Assembly (NCBI GenBank): GCA_018897535.1
Contig: JAHIKO010000019.1
Span: 1-31,963 of the forward strand
Direction of reading: 5' to 3'
Length of the DNA: 31,963 nucleotides
From: Candidatus Dependentiae bacterium
GTDB taxonomy: Bacteria; Babelota; Babeliae; Babelales; UASB340
The notes beneath the pieces were generated by a model. It did not search any database. It saw nothing but the letters and a program-made list of their open reading frames with translations, and was not told the DNA's origin. Shown here in pieces: positions 1-8,015 of the stretch (position 1 is its first letter; each line of letters opens with the position of its first letter). The position numbers and the translations under genes were made by a program.

Positions 1-279
1 ATTTTGGAATGTGAGCCTGTTAGTGGTTCTGAAAAGCTATTAAAGCTTTTGGTTGATATGGGAAAATTTGGAAAAAGACAAGTTCTTTCCGGAGTTGCAC
101 AATATTTTAAACCTCAAGATCTTGTTGGAAAACAAGGTATATACGTTGAAAACTTAAAGCCAAGAAAACTTATGGGAATGGAATCACAGGGAATGATGCT
201 GTTTGCAAAAGACGAAAGTGATAAAATGCAAATGGTAACGGTAATGGAGAAAATAGAAAATGGAACACGAATATCATAG
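1..279 (+). CDS. metG: Methionyl-tRNA synthetase, C-terminal tRNA-binding domain (5' partial)
   Basis: The frame is open from the first base and ends with TAG, so this is the 3' end of a gene that starts outside the window. The roughly 92 visible residues form an OB-fold tRNA-binding domain. They contain a DMG-x5-RQVLSGVAQYFKP segment and the block NLKPRKLMGMESQGMMLFA, which is the hallmark of the MetRS C-terminal (EMAP/Trbp111-like) domain. In MetRS this domain dimerises the enzyme and helps bind tRNA(Met). A free-standing CsaA/Trbp111-type protein has the same fold and cannot be excluded, because the catalytic part is not visible. The next small gene overlaps its end by 20 nt. Confidence 0.82.
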   Translation: MLECEPVSGSEKLLKLLVDMGKFGKRQVLSGVAQYFKPQDLVGKQGIYVENLKPRKLMGMESQGMMLFAKDESDKMQMVTVMEKIENGTRIS

Positions 280-448
280 TTTTGTCTTTTTATATAAAAT
301 TAAAAAAGTATCACTATTTTTGTTTTTGTTTTTATTAGATGAAGAGTTTGTTAGTGCCGAAATTGAAGAAACAAAGCCCTATCAAATATTCGTTGAAGAT
401 AATTCCGGAAAACTGGGAAAAAATTTTAGCGATATATTTAATAATTAA
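260..448 (+). CDS. Small hypothetical protein overlapping the metG end
   Basis: This is a 62-codon reading frame I do not recognise. It starts with ATG inside the last codons of metG, with a GGAGA Shine-Dalgarno-like sequence at 246-250 and good spacing. It ends 8 nt before sufS. Residues about 15-26 are strongly hydrophobic (VSLFLFLFLL), followed by an acidic, soluble tail rich in Glu and Asn. The overlap and tight spacing suggest translational coupling between metG and sufS. The hydrophobic stretch could be a crude signal or membrane anchor, but it comes late and is followed at once by DEE. It may instead be non-functional filler. Confidence 0.4.
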   Translation: MEHEYHSFVFLYKIKKVSLFLFLFLLDEEFVSAEIEETKPYQIFVEDNSGKLGKNFSDIFNN

Positions 449-456
449 TTAGGAGA

Positions 457-1695
457 ATGATGGTTAAGTTTGATGCAAAATTGCTAAAAAAAGATTTTCC
501 AATTTTTCAAAATAAAAAAAATCTTGTTTATTTAGATAATGCAGCAACAACTCAAAAACCACGATCAGTCATTCAATCTATGGTAGATTTTTATGAAAAT
601 TATAATTCAAATGTACATAGATCGATTCATGAGTTGGGGGAAACCTCAACTTGTTTTTTTGAAAATTCAAGAGAAATAATTGCAAAATTTTTAAATGCAG
701 AAAGTGAAGAAATAATTTTTACATCCGGTACAACCGAAGGTATAAATTTTATTGCTGATGCATGGGCAAGACAAAATATAAAAAAAGACGATTATATTGT
801 TACAACACAAATAGAGCATCATGCAAATTTTTTGCCGTGGTTAAGAATTTGCAAAAATAATGGTGCTAAATTAAAATTCTTAGAGATTGATACAACAAAT
901 TTTTTTATTAAATTACCGGAAGCTAATTTTTGGGATAAAAAAATAAAACTTGTTTCAATTTCTGCAAGCTCTAATGTGCTTGGTGAAATCTGGAAAGAAA
1001 ATCAACTTGAAAATATTATATCTATTGCACATGATATTGGGGCATTGGTTCTGCTTGATGCTTCTCAGCTTGCACCATACAAAAAAATAGACGTAAAAAA
1101 ATTAAATATAGATTTTCTCGTACTATCCGGACATAAAATGTTAGGCCCTACAGGCATAGGTATTTTGTATATTAAAAAAAATTTGCATGATAAAGTTGAG
1201 CCATACAAAGTTGGTGGTTCAATGGTACAGGCAGCATCTTTTAATGATGCAATTTGGAAAGAAGCTCCATATAAATTTGAAGCCGGCACTCCGGCAATAT
1301 CTCAAGCGATAGGTCTTGGTGCTGCTGTGAAATATTTAAATGAAAATGTTGATTTCAAAGAATTTGAAAAACACACGGCATATTTATCTTCTGTGTTAAT
1401 TGATGGATTATTAAAAATAAAAGATATGAAAATTTGGGGTAATATCGAGCAAATCAAAAAAAGTGGTCATCTGGTAAGTTTTTCTTTGCCGGATATTCAT
1501 GCGCATGATATTAGTGGTTTTTTAGGAGGCCTTAATATTTCAGTCCGCAGCGGACATCACTGTGCCCAGCCTTTGGCAAATATGCTTAATTTACAATCAT
1601 CAGTACGAGCAAGTTTTTATATTTATAATACAGCGCAAGATGTTGAAATTTTTTTAGATAAATTAAATGAAACTGTAAATTTTTTTAGAAAGTAA
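457..1695 (+). CDS. sufS: Cysteine desulfurase, SufS type (group II)
   Basis: A PLP enzyme that takes sulfur from cysteine as a persulfide for Fe-S cluster assembly and thio-modification of tRNA. The 412 residues match the usual SufS length. Visible signatures are YLDNAATTQKP near the N-terminus, the PLP lysine in LSGHKMLGPTG (K227), and the group II active-site loop RSGHHCAQP with catalytic Cys at 369. AGGAG at 451-455 lies too close to the first ATG (457). The second ATG at 460, four nucleotides further from the site, may be the true start, which would remove one Met. sufU follows after 4 nt. Neither sufBCD nor sufE is in the window. Confidence 0.95.
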   Translation: MMVKFDAKLLKKDFPIFQNKKNLVYLDNAATTQKPRSVIQSMVDFYENYNSNVHRSIHELGETSTCFFENSREIIAKFLNAESEEIIFTSGTTEGINFIADAWARQNIKKDDYIVTTQIEHHANFLPWLRICKNNGAKLKFLEIDTTNFFIKLPEANFWDKKIKLVSISASSNVLGEIWKENQLENIISIAHDIGALVLLDASQLAPYKKIDVKKLNIDFLVLSGHKMLGPTGIGILYIKKNLHDKVEPYKVGGSMVQAASFNDAIWKEAPYKFEAGTPAISQAIGLGAAVKYLNENVDFKEFEKHTAYLSSVLIDGLLKIKDMKIWGNIEQIKKSGHLVSFSLPDIHAHDISGFLGGLNISVRSGHHCAQPLANMLNLQSSVRASFYIYNTAQDVEIFLDKLNETVNFFRK

Positions 1696-1699
1696 AAAA

Positions 1700-2083
1700 A
1701 TGAGTGATAATGTTTATCAAGAAAAATTGATGGAGCATTTTAAAAATTCCAAATATCGAAAAACAATTGAAAATCCTGATTTTTCAAGCGGACAACAGAA
1801 TCCATCTTGTGGAGATAGTATTTTGATTGAGGGAAAATTTGAAAATAAAAATTCAGATCAATTAAAAATAAAAGAGTTAGGCTTTTCAGGTTCCGGATGT
1901 GTTGTAAGTCAAGCATCAGCATCAATGTTGTTACAAAGTTGTATTGGGAAAACACCTGAAGAAATATTAAATATTGGAAAAGATGATATTGTAAAACTTG
2001 TTGGTATTCCATTGGGACCAAATAGAATTAAGTGTGCTTTACTGTCATTAGAAGCTTTAAAAGCAGCTTTTAAAAAAAATTAA
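1700..2083 (+). CDS. sufU: SufU/IscU-like Fe-S scaffold or sulfur-transfer protein
   Basis: A 127-residue NifU_N-domain protein that accepts persulfide sulfur from SufS. Zinc or cluster ligands are visible as C37 and D39 in NPSCGD, C67 in GSGCVVSQASAS and C112 in RIKCALLSLEAL. The GSGC-x-x-SxAS and R-x-KCA motifs are SufU-like. However, only 45 residues separate C67 from C112, close to the IscU spacing. Bacillus SufU carries an extra insertion of roughly 20 residues in this region. The Lys before C112 replaces the His found in IscU. An extra Cys is present at 81. It follows sufS by 4 nt, so the two are surely co-transcribed. The protein could act as a zinc-dependent sulfurtransferase or as a true scaffold. 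Confidence 0.9.
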   Translation: MSDNVYQEKLMEHFKNSKYRKTIENPDFSSGQQNPSCGDSILIEGKFENKNSDQLKIKELGFSGSGCVVSQASASMLLQSCIGKTPEEILNIGKDDIVKLVGIPLGPNRIKCALLSLEALKAAFKKN

Positions 2084-2098
2084 AACGGGGTAAAAAAT

Positions 2099-3631
2099 AT
2101 GTTTGAGATTCAAATTACAGAAAAAAAATTTTGGGAAAACGAAGTTGAAGGTTATGTTTTTTTATTAAAAGAAGGTCTTTATTCAATTAATTTGCAAAGT
2201 GATTTTGAGCATGTTGAAAAAGATTTTTATCCAAACTTAAGAGAAATTTTGAAAAAACATAAATTTACCGGAAAAAAGGGCGATTTATTCGTTTTGACTG
2301 CAAATAAAGATAATAAATTAATACAATTAATTTTTGTTGGTCTTGGCAAGTTGGATACTTTATGGAATTATGAACTTGAAAATTTAAGGCGAGCAATTGG
2401 ATCAATTGTTTTAAAATTAAAAGAACTGGAAATTAAAGATACGGTAATTTGTCTGCCTGAAGATGACAAGCCTTTTGGTCTTATACGAGATAGACTAATA
2501 AGACAAATTGTTATTGCAGCAATTATGGCTGACTATGAATTTATAAAATTTAAATCCGATAAAATTAATGAACTAGGCTTTACAGGAAAACTTTTACTTT
2601 ATGCCGGTCAAAAACAAGAACAAACTTTTGCAATTGGATTGCAGGAAGGTATTGTAATCGGCAATGCTACAAATTTTACAAGAAATTTAGCAGATCTCCC
2701 GGCAAATTATTTAACACCTAAAGCTTTGGCACAAGAAGCAAAAAATTTAGCAGATGAATACGATCTGGAATGTAAAGTTTTAGAAAAAAAAGATGCTGAA
2801 AAACTTTCAATGGGTGGATTTTTGGCTGTAAGCTCAGGATCCGATAATGAACCTCAGTTTGTTGTTTTAGAATATAATTCTGATAAAAAAAATATTCCAA
2901 CAATTGCTTTAGTTGGTAAGGGCGTAACATTTGATTCCGGTGGAATAAGTTTAAAACCTTCGGATTATATGACCGGAATGAAATTTGATATGTCCGGAGC
3001 CGCAGCTGTTTATGGTGCTATGAAAATTATTGCACAATTAAAACCGAACGTTCATGTTGTTGCAATAACTCCACTTGTTGAAAATATGCCAAGTGGTAAA
3101 GCTTGCAGACAAGATGATATTATTAGATTTTTAAACGGTAAAACTGCTGAAATAAAAAATACTGATGCCGAAGGTCGACTAATTTTGGCAGATGCTCTTT
3201 CTTATGCAGAAAAATTTTATAATCCGGAAGTGATTATTGATATTGCAACTTTGACAGGTGCTTGTCTTTATGCTTTGGGACATTTTTTTACGGGTCTTAT
3301 GACTAGAAATGATGATATTGGTACAAAACTTCAAGCTGTTGGTCTTGTTACAGGTGATAGAGTTTGGCCGCTGCCTATGGATGAAGATTTTAAAGATGCT
3401 ATTAAATCTGAAGTTGCGGATATTGCAAATACAGGTGCTGCAAATTACAAAGCAGGTACGATTACAGCTTCTTGGTTTTTGAAAAATTTTGTAGAAAAAT
3501 CAAAATGGGCTCATTTGGATATCGCAGGAACTGCAGATGGCGTTCCCGGTGTTAGTTATATTGGAAAGGGCGCATCAGGTGCAGGCGTTAGATTGCTTTC
3601 TGAATTTGTTTTAAATTATAATAAAAAGTAG
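2099..3631 (+). CDS. pepA: Leucyl aminopeptidase (peptidase family M17)
   Basis: A cytosolic dizinc aminopeptidase of 510 residues that releases N-terminal amino acids from peptides. The C-terminal catalytic domain is unmistakable. VGKGVTFDSGG carries metal ligands K274 and D279, and the family signature NTDAEGR lies at 354-360, with the D and E metal ligands and the catalytic Arg. The N-terminal third is the less conserved alpha/beta domain. It starts 15 nt after sufU with a weak G-rich site (CGGGG) upstream and is followed by a strong terminator, so it probably closes the metG-sufSU-pepA unit. In a host-dependent cell it may supply amino acids from imported peptides. Confidence 0.96.
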   Translation: MFEIQITEKKFWENEVEGYVFLLKEGLYSINLQSDFEHVEKDFYPNLREILKKHKFTGKKGDLFVLTANKDNKLIQLIFVGLGKLDTLWNYELENLRRAIGSIVLKLKELEIKDTVICLPEDDKPFGLIRDRLIRQIVIAAIMADYEFIKFKSDKINELGFTGKLLLYAGQKQEQTFAIGLQEGIVIGNATNFTRNLADLPANYLTPKALAQEAKNLADEYDLECKVLEKKDAEKLSMGGFLAVSSGSDNEPQFVVLEYNSDKKNIPTIALVGKGVTFDSGGISLKPSDYMTGMKFDMSGAAAVYGAMKIIAQLKPNVHVVAITPLVENMPSGKACRQDDIIRFLNGKTAEIKNTDAEGRLILADALSYAEKFYNPEVIIDIATLTGACLYALGHFFTGLMTRNDDIGTKLQAVGLVTGDRVWPLPMDEDFKDAIKSEVADIANTGAANYKAGTITASWFLKNFVEKSKWAHLDIAGTADGVPGVSYIGKGASGAGVRLLSEFVLNYNKK

Positions 3632-3641
3632 CCTAATATAG

Positions 3642-3708
3642 GGCCTAAAATTTAATTTTTTAATCAAAATATATAATTTTTTTAAACATATTAAATTTTA
3701 GGCCTTTT
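3642..3708 (+). terminator. Rho-independent terminator after pepA
   Basis: A perfect 14-bp inverted repeat: GGCCTAAAATTTAA at 3642-3655 pairs with TTAAATTTTAGGCC at 3691-3704. The loop is 35 nt and AT-rich, and TTTT follows. It lies 11 nt after the pepA stop. The T run merges directly into the TTGACA of the next putative promoter. Confidence 0.75.
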
Positions 3709-3734
3709 GACACAAAATTTAATATGTTTATTCT
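3707..3734 (+). promoter_or_regulatory. Putative sigma70 promoter
   Basis: A perfect TTGACA lies at 3707-3712, a 16-nt spacer follows, and TATTCT (4 of 6 consensus positions) lies at 3729-3734. It sits directly behind the pepA terminator and about 50 nt before the 39-codon ORF. Confidence 0.4.
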
Positions 3735-3781
3735 AATAAGTAGTTAATTTATTGTTTTTGTTAATAGTTAAGGGGTTTATC

Positions 3782-3901
3782 GTGTTAAATTTACGCGATT
3801 ATTTTACAGATGAAAATCTATCAATGAGTGCAGGTCTATTTGCATGCTCATTGAACCTTTCTGTTTTTTCAAAAACATTCTTCTGGCCTTGGCGCCAATA
3901 A
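3782..3901 (+). CDS. Possible 39-residue small protein
   Basis: A GTG-initiated frame of 39 codons ending in TAA, preceded by AAGGGG at 3770-3774 with seven intervening nucleotides. It stands alone in the 393-nt gap between pepA and the GNAT-like gene, behind its own terminator and TTGACA promoter. The peptide begins MLNLRDYFTDENLSMS and ends SKTFFWPWRQ. It has no signal peptide and no family I know, and an aromatic/basic tail. Base composition is less AT-rich than the surrounding spacer, which favours a real gene. It could also be a leader peptide. The rest of the gap holds two copies of a 16-nt AT-rich repeat (3917-3932 and 3982-3997). Confidence 0.35.
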   Translation: MLNLRDYFTDENLSMSAGLFACSLNLSVFSKTFFWPWRQ

Positions 3902-4024
3902 TCTATTTTTTTCAAATTTATATATTTTAAAAGTTTTTATTAAATAAAGTCTTAAATCTTTTTGAGATTTTATTTTGTCTATTTATATATTTTAAAAAAT
4001 TAATTAATTAAGAAAGATAATTAT

Positions 4025-4825
4025 ATGAAAAAGTTGAATTATATACTTTTAAGTTTATTGTTATTATTTTTTTGCAAAGTTAACCCAGCAGTTATTTATA
4101 GACTTGCAAATGAGCAAGATGCTGAAAATATTTTGAATATTTATGATAATTTTTCAAAAGAAGATAAAAATAAATTATTGGTTTTTCCAAAAAGAGAAAT
4201 TCAAAAAAAAGTAATTTTAAAAAATATAGAAAATAAATTTTTGTTCGTTGTTATTGATACTGATACGCAAGAAATTATTGCATTTTTAAAATTATGCATT
4301 TTGGGTGAAAATGAAATATTAGAGATATTAAAAAATGAACTTTGTTTTAGTTTAGAGTCAAATATAGTATCTGTTAATATTTTCAAAGATAAATTAAATA
4401 AATATGATTTTAAAAATTATTTATATGCCGATCAAAAAATAAATAATATTTTAAAAAATAGTTCTAAAGATTGTCTATATATATATCATGGTGCTGCATA
4501 TACCTGCCCGGAATATAGGGGTAGAGGCCATTCTACAAATTTATTAAAGTTTGCATTTGAAGATATTAAAAATAATTTTTTATTTAAAACAACTATCGTT
4601 TTGTTATATGGCCAGGTTATAGCAAACTTAAATAATTCTTATATGATTAGCGTTTTTGCTGATTGTGTTAGTAATTATTTTGAATCTAAAATAGTAAATA
4701 TTTTACACTTACAATCTATAGCCTATAAGCCCGAATTTGATGAAGATGGAGCTCTTAAATTATATAAAGACGAATTGCATGAAGGGCGTGGTAATATGGT
4801 TATCTGTTTTTTGGGAGATAATTAA
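4025..4825 (+). CDS. Exported GNAT-like acetyltransferase domain protein
   Basis: A 266-residue protein. Residues 1-22 form a signal peptide: a basic MKK start, a long hydrophobic run, then VNPA before the mature part. The mature part begins like a GNAT protein (YRLANEQDAENILNIYDNF). It carries a motif-A-like acetyl-CoA loop, CPEYRGRGHSTNLL at 161-174, matching the R/Q-x-x-G-x-G/A pyrophosphate-binding pattern. A large insertion rich in Asn and Lys separates the two. GNAT enzymes are normally cytosolic, so secretion is odd and suggests action in the host or periplasm. The substrate cannot be told. The downstream YitT-like gene follows after 1 nt. Confidence 0.7.
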   Translation: MKKLNYILLSLLLLFFCKVNPAVIYRLANEQDAENILNIYDNFSKEDKNKLLVFPKREIQKKVILKNIENKFLFVVIDTDTQEIIAFLKLCILGENEILEILKNELCFSLESNIVSVNIFKDKLNKYDFKNYLYADQKINNILKNSSKDCLYIYHGAAYTCPEYRGRGHSTNLLKFAFEDIKNNFLFKTTIVLLYGQVIANLNNSYMISVFADCVSNYFESKIVNILHLQSIAYKPEFDEDGALKLYKDELHEGRGNMVICFLGDN

Positions 4826-4826
4826 C

Positions 4827-5462
4827 ATGAATTTTTTTTCAAAAAATATAGTTATTAAAAATTTACAAGATTATATTTTATTACTTTTAGGTTGTTTTCT
4901 TATTGCAATAAGTTTTAATTTATTTTTATTACCAAATAATATAGCCTCTGGAGGAATTCCCGGATTATCTATTGTTCTTAATAAAATATTTGGTATAAAT
5001 ACGGCATATTTGCAATTTTATATTAATATTCCATTGTTTATTATTGGATTATTTCGTATGGGGCCGAATTTTTTATTAAAAACTATAATTGGTTCATTTG
5101 CAATTCCTGAATTTATACTTTTAACGCAAAAAGTTTTGCCTATGACAAATAATGTTTTAATTGCAGCGATCTTAGGTGGAATTGGAACAGGTGTCGGGCT
5201 TTATTTTATTGTGACAAGTAACTCAGCAGTTTGTGGATTTACTTTATTATCAAAAATTTTGCATGAATATACGAAAATAAAGTTTTCAATACTTATAATG
5301 TTTTTAAACTTTTTTGTTATAGCGTTTGCAGTTATTATTATAGGTTTTTTGCCGGCTGTTTTTGCTTTTTTATCTTTGCTTATTACAAGTATGGCAATAG
5401 AGCTTTCGCAAAATATTTCAAATTTTTTAAATAAAATTTATAACTTTAAAAAATTGGGGTAA
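4827..5462 (+). CDS. YitT/DUF161-family membrane protein, short form
   Basis: A 211-residue integral membrane protein of unknown transport role. Several hydrophobic helices are visible, with the family block NLFLLPNNIASGGIPGLSIVL near residue 35. The C-terminal soluble DUF2179 domain of full-length YitT proteins (about 280 residues) is absent, and the protein stops soon after the last helix. ATG at 4827 was chosen because GGGAG lies at 4813-4817 with normal spacing. An upstream in-frame ATG at 4737 would lie deep inside the GNAT gene and add non-hydrophobic sequence. The M20 peptidase gene follows after 2 nt. Confidence 0.75.
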   Translation: MNFFSKNIVIKNLQDYILLLLGCFLIAISFNLFLLPNNIASGGIPGLSIVLNKIFGINTAYLQFYINIPLFIIGLFRMGPNFLLKTIIGSFAIPEFILLTQKVLPMTNNVLIAAILGGIGTGVGLYFIVTSNSAVCGFTLLSKILHEYTKIKFSILIMFLNFFVIAFAVIIIGFLPAVFAFLSLLITSMAIELSQNISNFLNKIYNFKKLG

Positions 5463-5464
5463 TT

Positions 5465-6589
5465 ATGAATATGCAAAATTTATTAAAATTAATTAGTGCC
5501 TTGGTTGCTTTTAAAACTGTTTATTTAAATAATCAAGAATTTAATAATTGCTTTGATTATATAAAATTTTTTTTTAGTAAAAGTGATTTATATATAAAAG
5601 AATATGAATTTAATGGTTCAAAATCTTTGATTGTATCTAATTCTGAATCTAAAAATTTAGATGTAATTTTTTGTGGTCATATAGATGTTGTTCCCGCACA
5701 AGACACGCTTTTTTATGTTAAACAAGATGGCGATATTTTGCGTGGCAGGGGAGTGTCCGATATGAAAGGTCAAGTTGCGGTTATGATGCAACTTATGCTT
5801 GAATGCTTCGCTATTTCAGACACTGATCCGGGATCTAAAAATGTGAAAAAAACAAATAATATAAATAAAAAAGTTGCTTTATTTTTAACATCAGATGAAG
5901 AACGAGGTGGGTTTGATGGCGTAAATAGATTATTAAACGATTTAAATTATTCGGCAAAAGTTGCAATAGTTCCGGATGGTGGATTTAATTTTTCATTAGT
6001 TGAGCAAGCAAAGGGTGTTTTGCAAATAAAAATTACACAAAAAGGTAAGGGTGCTCATTCATCAGAATTATATTTGGGTGAAAATGCAATATTAAAACTT
6101 TTGGATATGTATAAAAAAATTATTTCCATTTATGTGTTGCCAAAAAATTCTCTTGATTATAAAACTTCAGCCAATTTGTCAAAAATTGAAGGGGGTGACT
6201 CTTTAAATAGAGTACCGGATTCAGCATCAATTTTTCTTGATATACGATATACACCAGATCAAAATATGAATGATATTTTACATGCTATAAAAAATATAGA
6301 AAAAGAAATAGATGTTGAAATATTGGCGCATGGAAATGCTTTTAAAATAGATAAAAATAACGAATTTATTCGAAATTTTTTATCTATTTCCGGGGATATT
6401 TTACGTAGGGATATAGATATTATAAACTGTAATACGGCTTCAGATGGAAGATTTTTTACTCAAAAGAATATTCCATGTATAATAATGAACCCCATTGGGG
6501 GAGGTATTCATAGTGACGAAGAGTTTGTATATTTAAATAGTTTGATTTTGTTGAAAAATATTTACAAAAAATATTTAGAAAAAGTATGA
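5465..6589 (+). CDS. M20-family metallopeptidase (DapE/ArgE/ACY1 type)
   Basis: A 374-residue zinc hydrolase of the M20 family, whose members deacylate amino acids or cleave di- and tripeptides. Metal and catalytic residues are in place: H72 and D74 in GHIDVV, D99 in GVSDMKG, E145/E146 in TSDEERGG, D170 in VPDGG, and a late His in GGGIHSDEEF. The central dimerisation ('lid') domain follows residue 180. An unusual Lys/Asn-rich insertion lies around 118-136. The motifs resemble DapE. No lysine-pathway genes are nearby, so a peptidase role is as likely as succinyl-DAP desuccinylase. The gene ends in TGA, showing that UGA is a stop in this organism. Confidence 0.85.
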   Translation: MNMQNLLKLISALVAFKTVYLNNQEFNNCFDYIKFFFSKSDLYIKEYEFNGSKSLIVSNSESKNLDVIFCGHIDVVPAQDTLFYVKQDGDILRGRGVSDMKGQVAVMMQLMLECFAISDTDPGSKNVKKTNNINKKVALFLTSDEERGGFDGVNRLLNDLNYSAKVAIVPDGGFNFSLVEQAKGVLQIKITQKGKGAHSSELYLGENAILKLLDMYKKIISIYVLPKNSLDYKTSANLSKIEGGDSLNRVPDSASIFLDIRYTPDQNMNDILHAIKNIEKEIDVEILAHGNAFKIDKNNEFIRNFLSISGDILRRDIDIINCNTASDGRFFTQKNIPCIIMNPIGGGIHSDEEFVYLNSLILLKNIYKKYLEKV

Positions 6590-6596
6590 GAGCTTT

Positions 6597-7196
6597 ATGA
6601 ATTTTAATAATTTTTTTCCGTGGATAGCACAAATTATATTCTTTTTGGGGCTTTTGCCTCAAATTAGGCTTAATCTTAATCGAAAATCAACCAAAGGTTT
6701 GAGCGATTTTTTATTTATAGGCTATTTTTATGGTTATAGTTTTTACATGTTTTATGTTTTTTGTCTTAATTTGCCACTTGCTCATAAGATTATGGTGCCG
6801 CTTGCATTTTTTGCTGTTTTAACATTAGTTTTTCAAAGATTTTATTACTCTGAATCAAAAGATTTAGGTCTTAAAATTTTCTTTATATTTAGTATTTTGT
6901 TTTTTATATTTTTATTATTTTTATCTATAAAAAACAGCTTATTTCTTGGACACGCTTCCGGTTGGGTAATGATGCTGATTTGGGCAATTTATCAAATTCC
7001 TCAATTATTAAAAAATTATCAAAATAGATCTATAAAAGGTCTTAGTTTTGGATTGGTTTCTATGATTGGTTTTGGTAATTTTGTTGAATTTATAGTAGCT
7101 CTTTTTTTGGGGTTACCGCCGCAAACTTATCTGAATAATTTAAATGGTATTTTTGTATATTTGATTTATTTGGTACAGTTTATTAAATTTAAATAA
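6597..7196 (+). CDS. PQ-loop repeat (SWEET/MtN3-like) membrane protein, copy 1
   Basis: A 199-residue polytopic membrane protein. Two PQ-loop repeats are visible: LLPQIRLNLNRKSTKGLSDF near residue 19 and QIPQLLKNYQNRSIKGLSF near residue 133. The second repeat of each internal half supports a duplicated three-helix bundle with about six to seven helices. Bacterial SemiSWEETs have a single repeat of about 90 residues. PQ-loop transporters move sugars, cystine or cationic amino acids; the substrate here is unknown. It starts 7 nt after the peptidase gene and is followed by two paralogues. Confidence 0.85.
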   Translation: MNFNNFFPWIAQIIFFLGLLPQIRLNLNRKSTKGLSDFLFIGYFYGYSFYMFYVFCLNLPLAHKIMVPLAFFAVLTLVFQRFYYSESKDLGLKIFFIFSILFFIFLLFLSIKNSLFLGHASGWVMMLIWAIYQIPQLLKNYQNRSIKGLSFGLVSMIGFGNFVEFIVALFLGLPPQTYLNNLNGIFVYLIYLVQFIKFK

Positions 7197-7338
7197 TTAA
7201 AAAATTACTAAAAACCATTTATTTAAAAGTAAAATATTAAAAAATAAAAAAACTTGTTTTTAAATATGGATAAATTTTATACTACCATTGTGAGGGGGAA
7301 AATTTTTAGGGAAGTAAAAGTTGTCTTGGGGGGCCAAA

Positions 7339-8013
7339 GTGACTAACGCTTCATTATTGACAACCATAATCACTTGGGTTGTCAATATTTTCTTTGTTCT
7401 TGCCGTGTGGCCTCAGGTTTATTTAAACTACAAAAATAAATCAATAAGAGGCTTGAGTGACCTCTATATAATGTTTTATTTTGACGGTTATGTTTTCAAT
7501 GTGTTATACATGTTCTCTTTAAATTTTCATTTAGCTTATAAAATTAGATCGGCTTTGGCATTATTTGTAATATCTATTTTGGTTTATCAAAGATTTTTAT
7601 ATGGTCGTGATAGCTTGAATACAAAAATAAAAAATATGTATTTCTATAATTTTTTATTTTTAATTTTTGTATCTTCTATTTTGACTTTAAATCCAATTAT
7701 TGCCGGCCATATTATTGGTTGGGCTTTGGTTATTCTTTGGAGCGTATATCAAATACCTCAGTTATTAAAGATAAAAGAGACTAAATCTGTTGAAGGGTTT
7801 AGCTTTTTTTTAGTATCTTTTGTAGGAATTGGAAATATGATTGATTGGTTTGCTGCATATTTATTGAATCTTCCATTGCAAACGCACTTGATTGCATCCA
7901 GAGGTGTGCTAGTATATTTCATATTTATTTTTCAATTTTGGAATTATAAATTTAAACATAACTATATTTTACATAAACCGGAATTTTTACCTTTGGAAGT
8001 TAAGCAAGATTAA
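7339..8013 (+). CDS. PQ-loop repeat membrane protein, copy 2
   Basis: A paralogue of the preceding gene with two PQ-loops: AVWPQVYLNYKNKSIRGLSD and YQIPQLLKIKETKSVEGFSF. I chose GTG at 7339, preceded by a run of G at 7328-7333, because the distance to the first PQ motif then matches the third copy. TTG at 7321, preceded by AGGGAAG, would add six residues and is a fair alternative. The C-terminus has a short polar tail after the last helix. A 142-nt AT-rich gap separates it from copy 1, so it may have its own promoter. The third copy follows after 2 nt. Confidence 0.83.
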   Translation: MTNASLLTTIITWVVNIFFVLAVWPQVYLNYKNKSIRGLSDLYIMFYFDGYVFNVLYMFSLNFHLAYKIRSALALFVISILVYQRFLYGRDSLNTKIKNMYFYNFLFLIFVSSILTLNPIIAGHIIGWALVILWSVYQIPQLLKIKETKSVEGFSFFLVSFVGIGNMIDWFAAYLLNLPLQTHLIASRGVLVYFIFIFQFWNYKFKHNYILHKPEFLPLEVKQD

Positions 8014-8015
8014 GC

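Noticed and set aside
4737..4826. Upstream start for the YitT-like protein at 4737.
   Set aside because: It would overlap the GNAT gene by about 90 nt and add polar residues. ATG 4827 has a proper GGGAG site.
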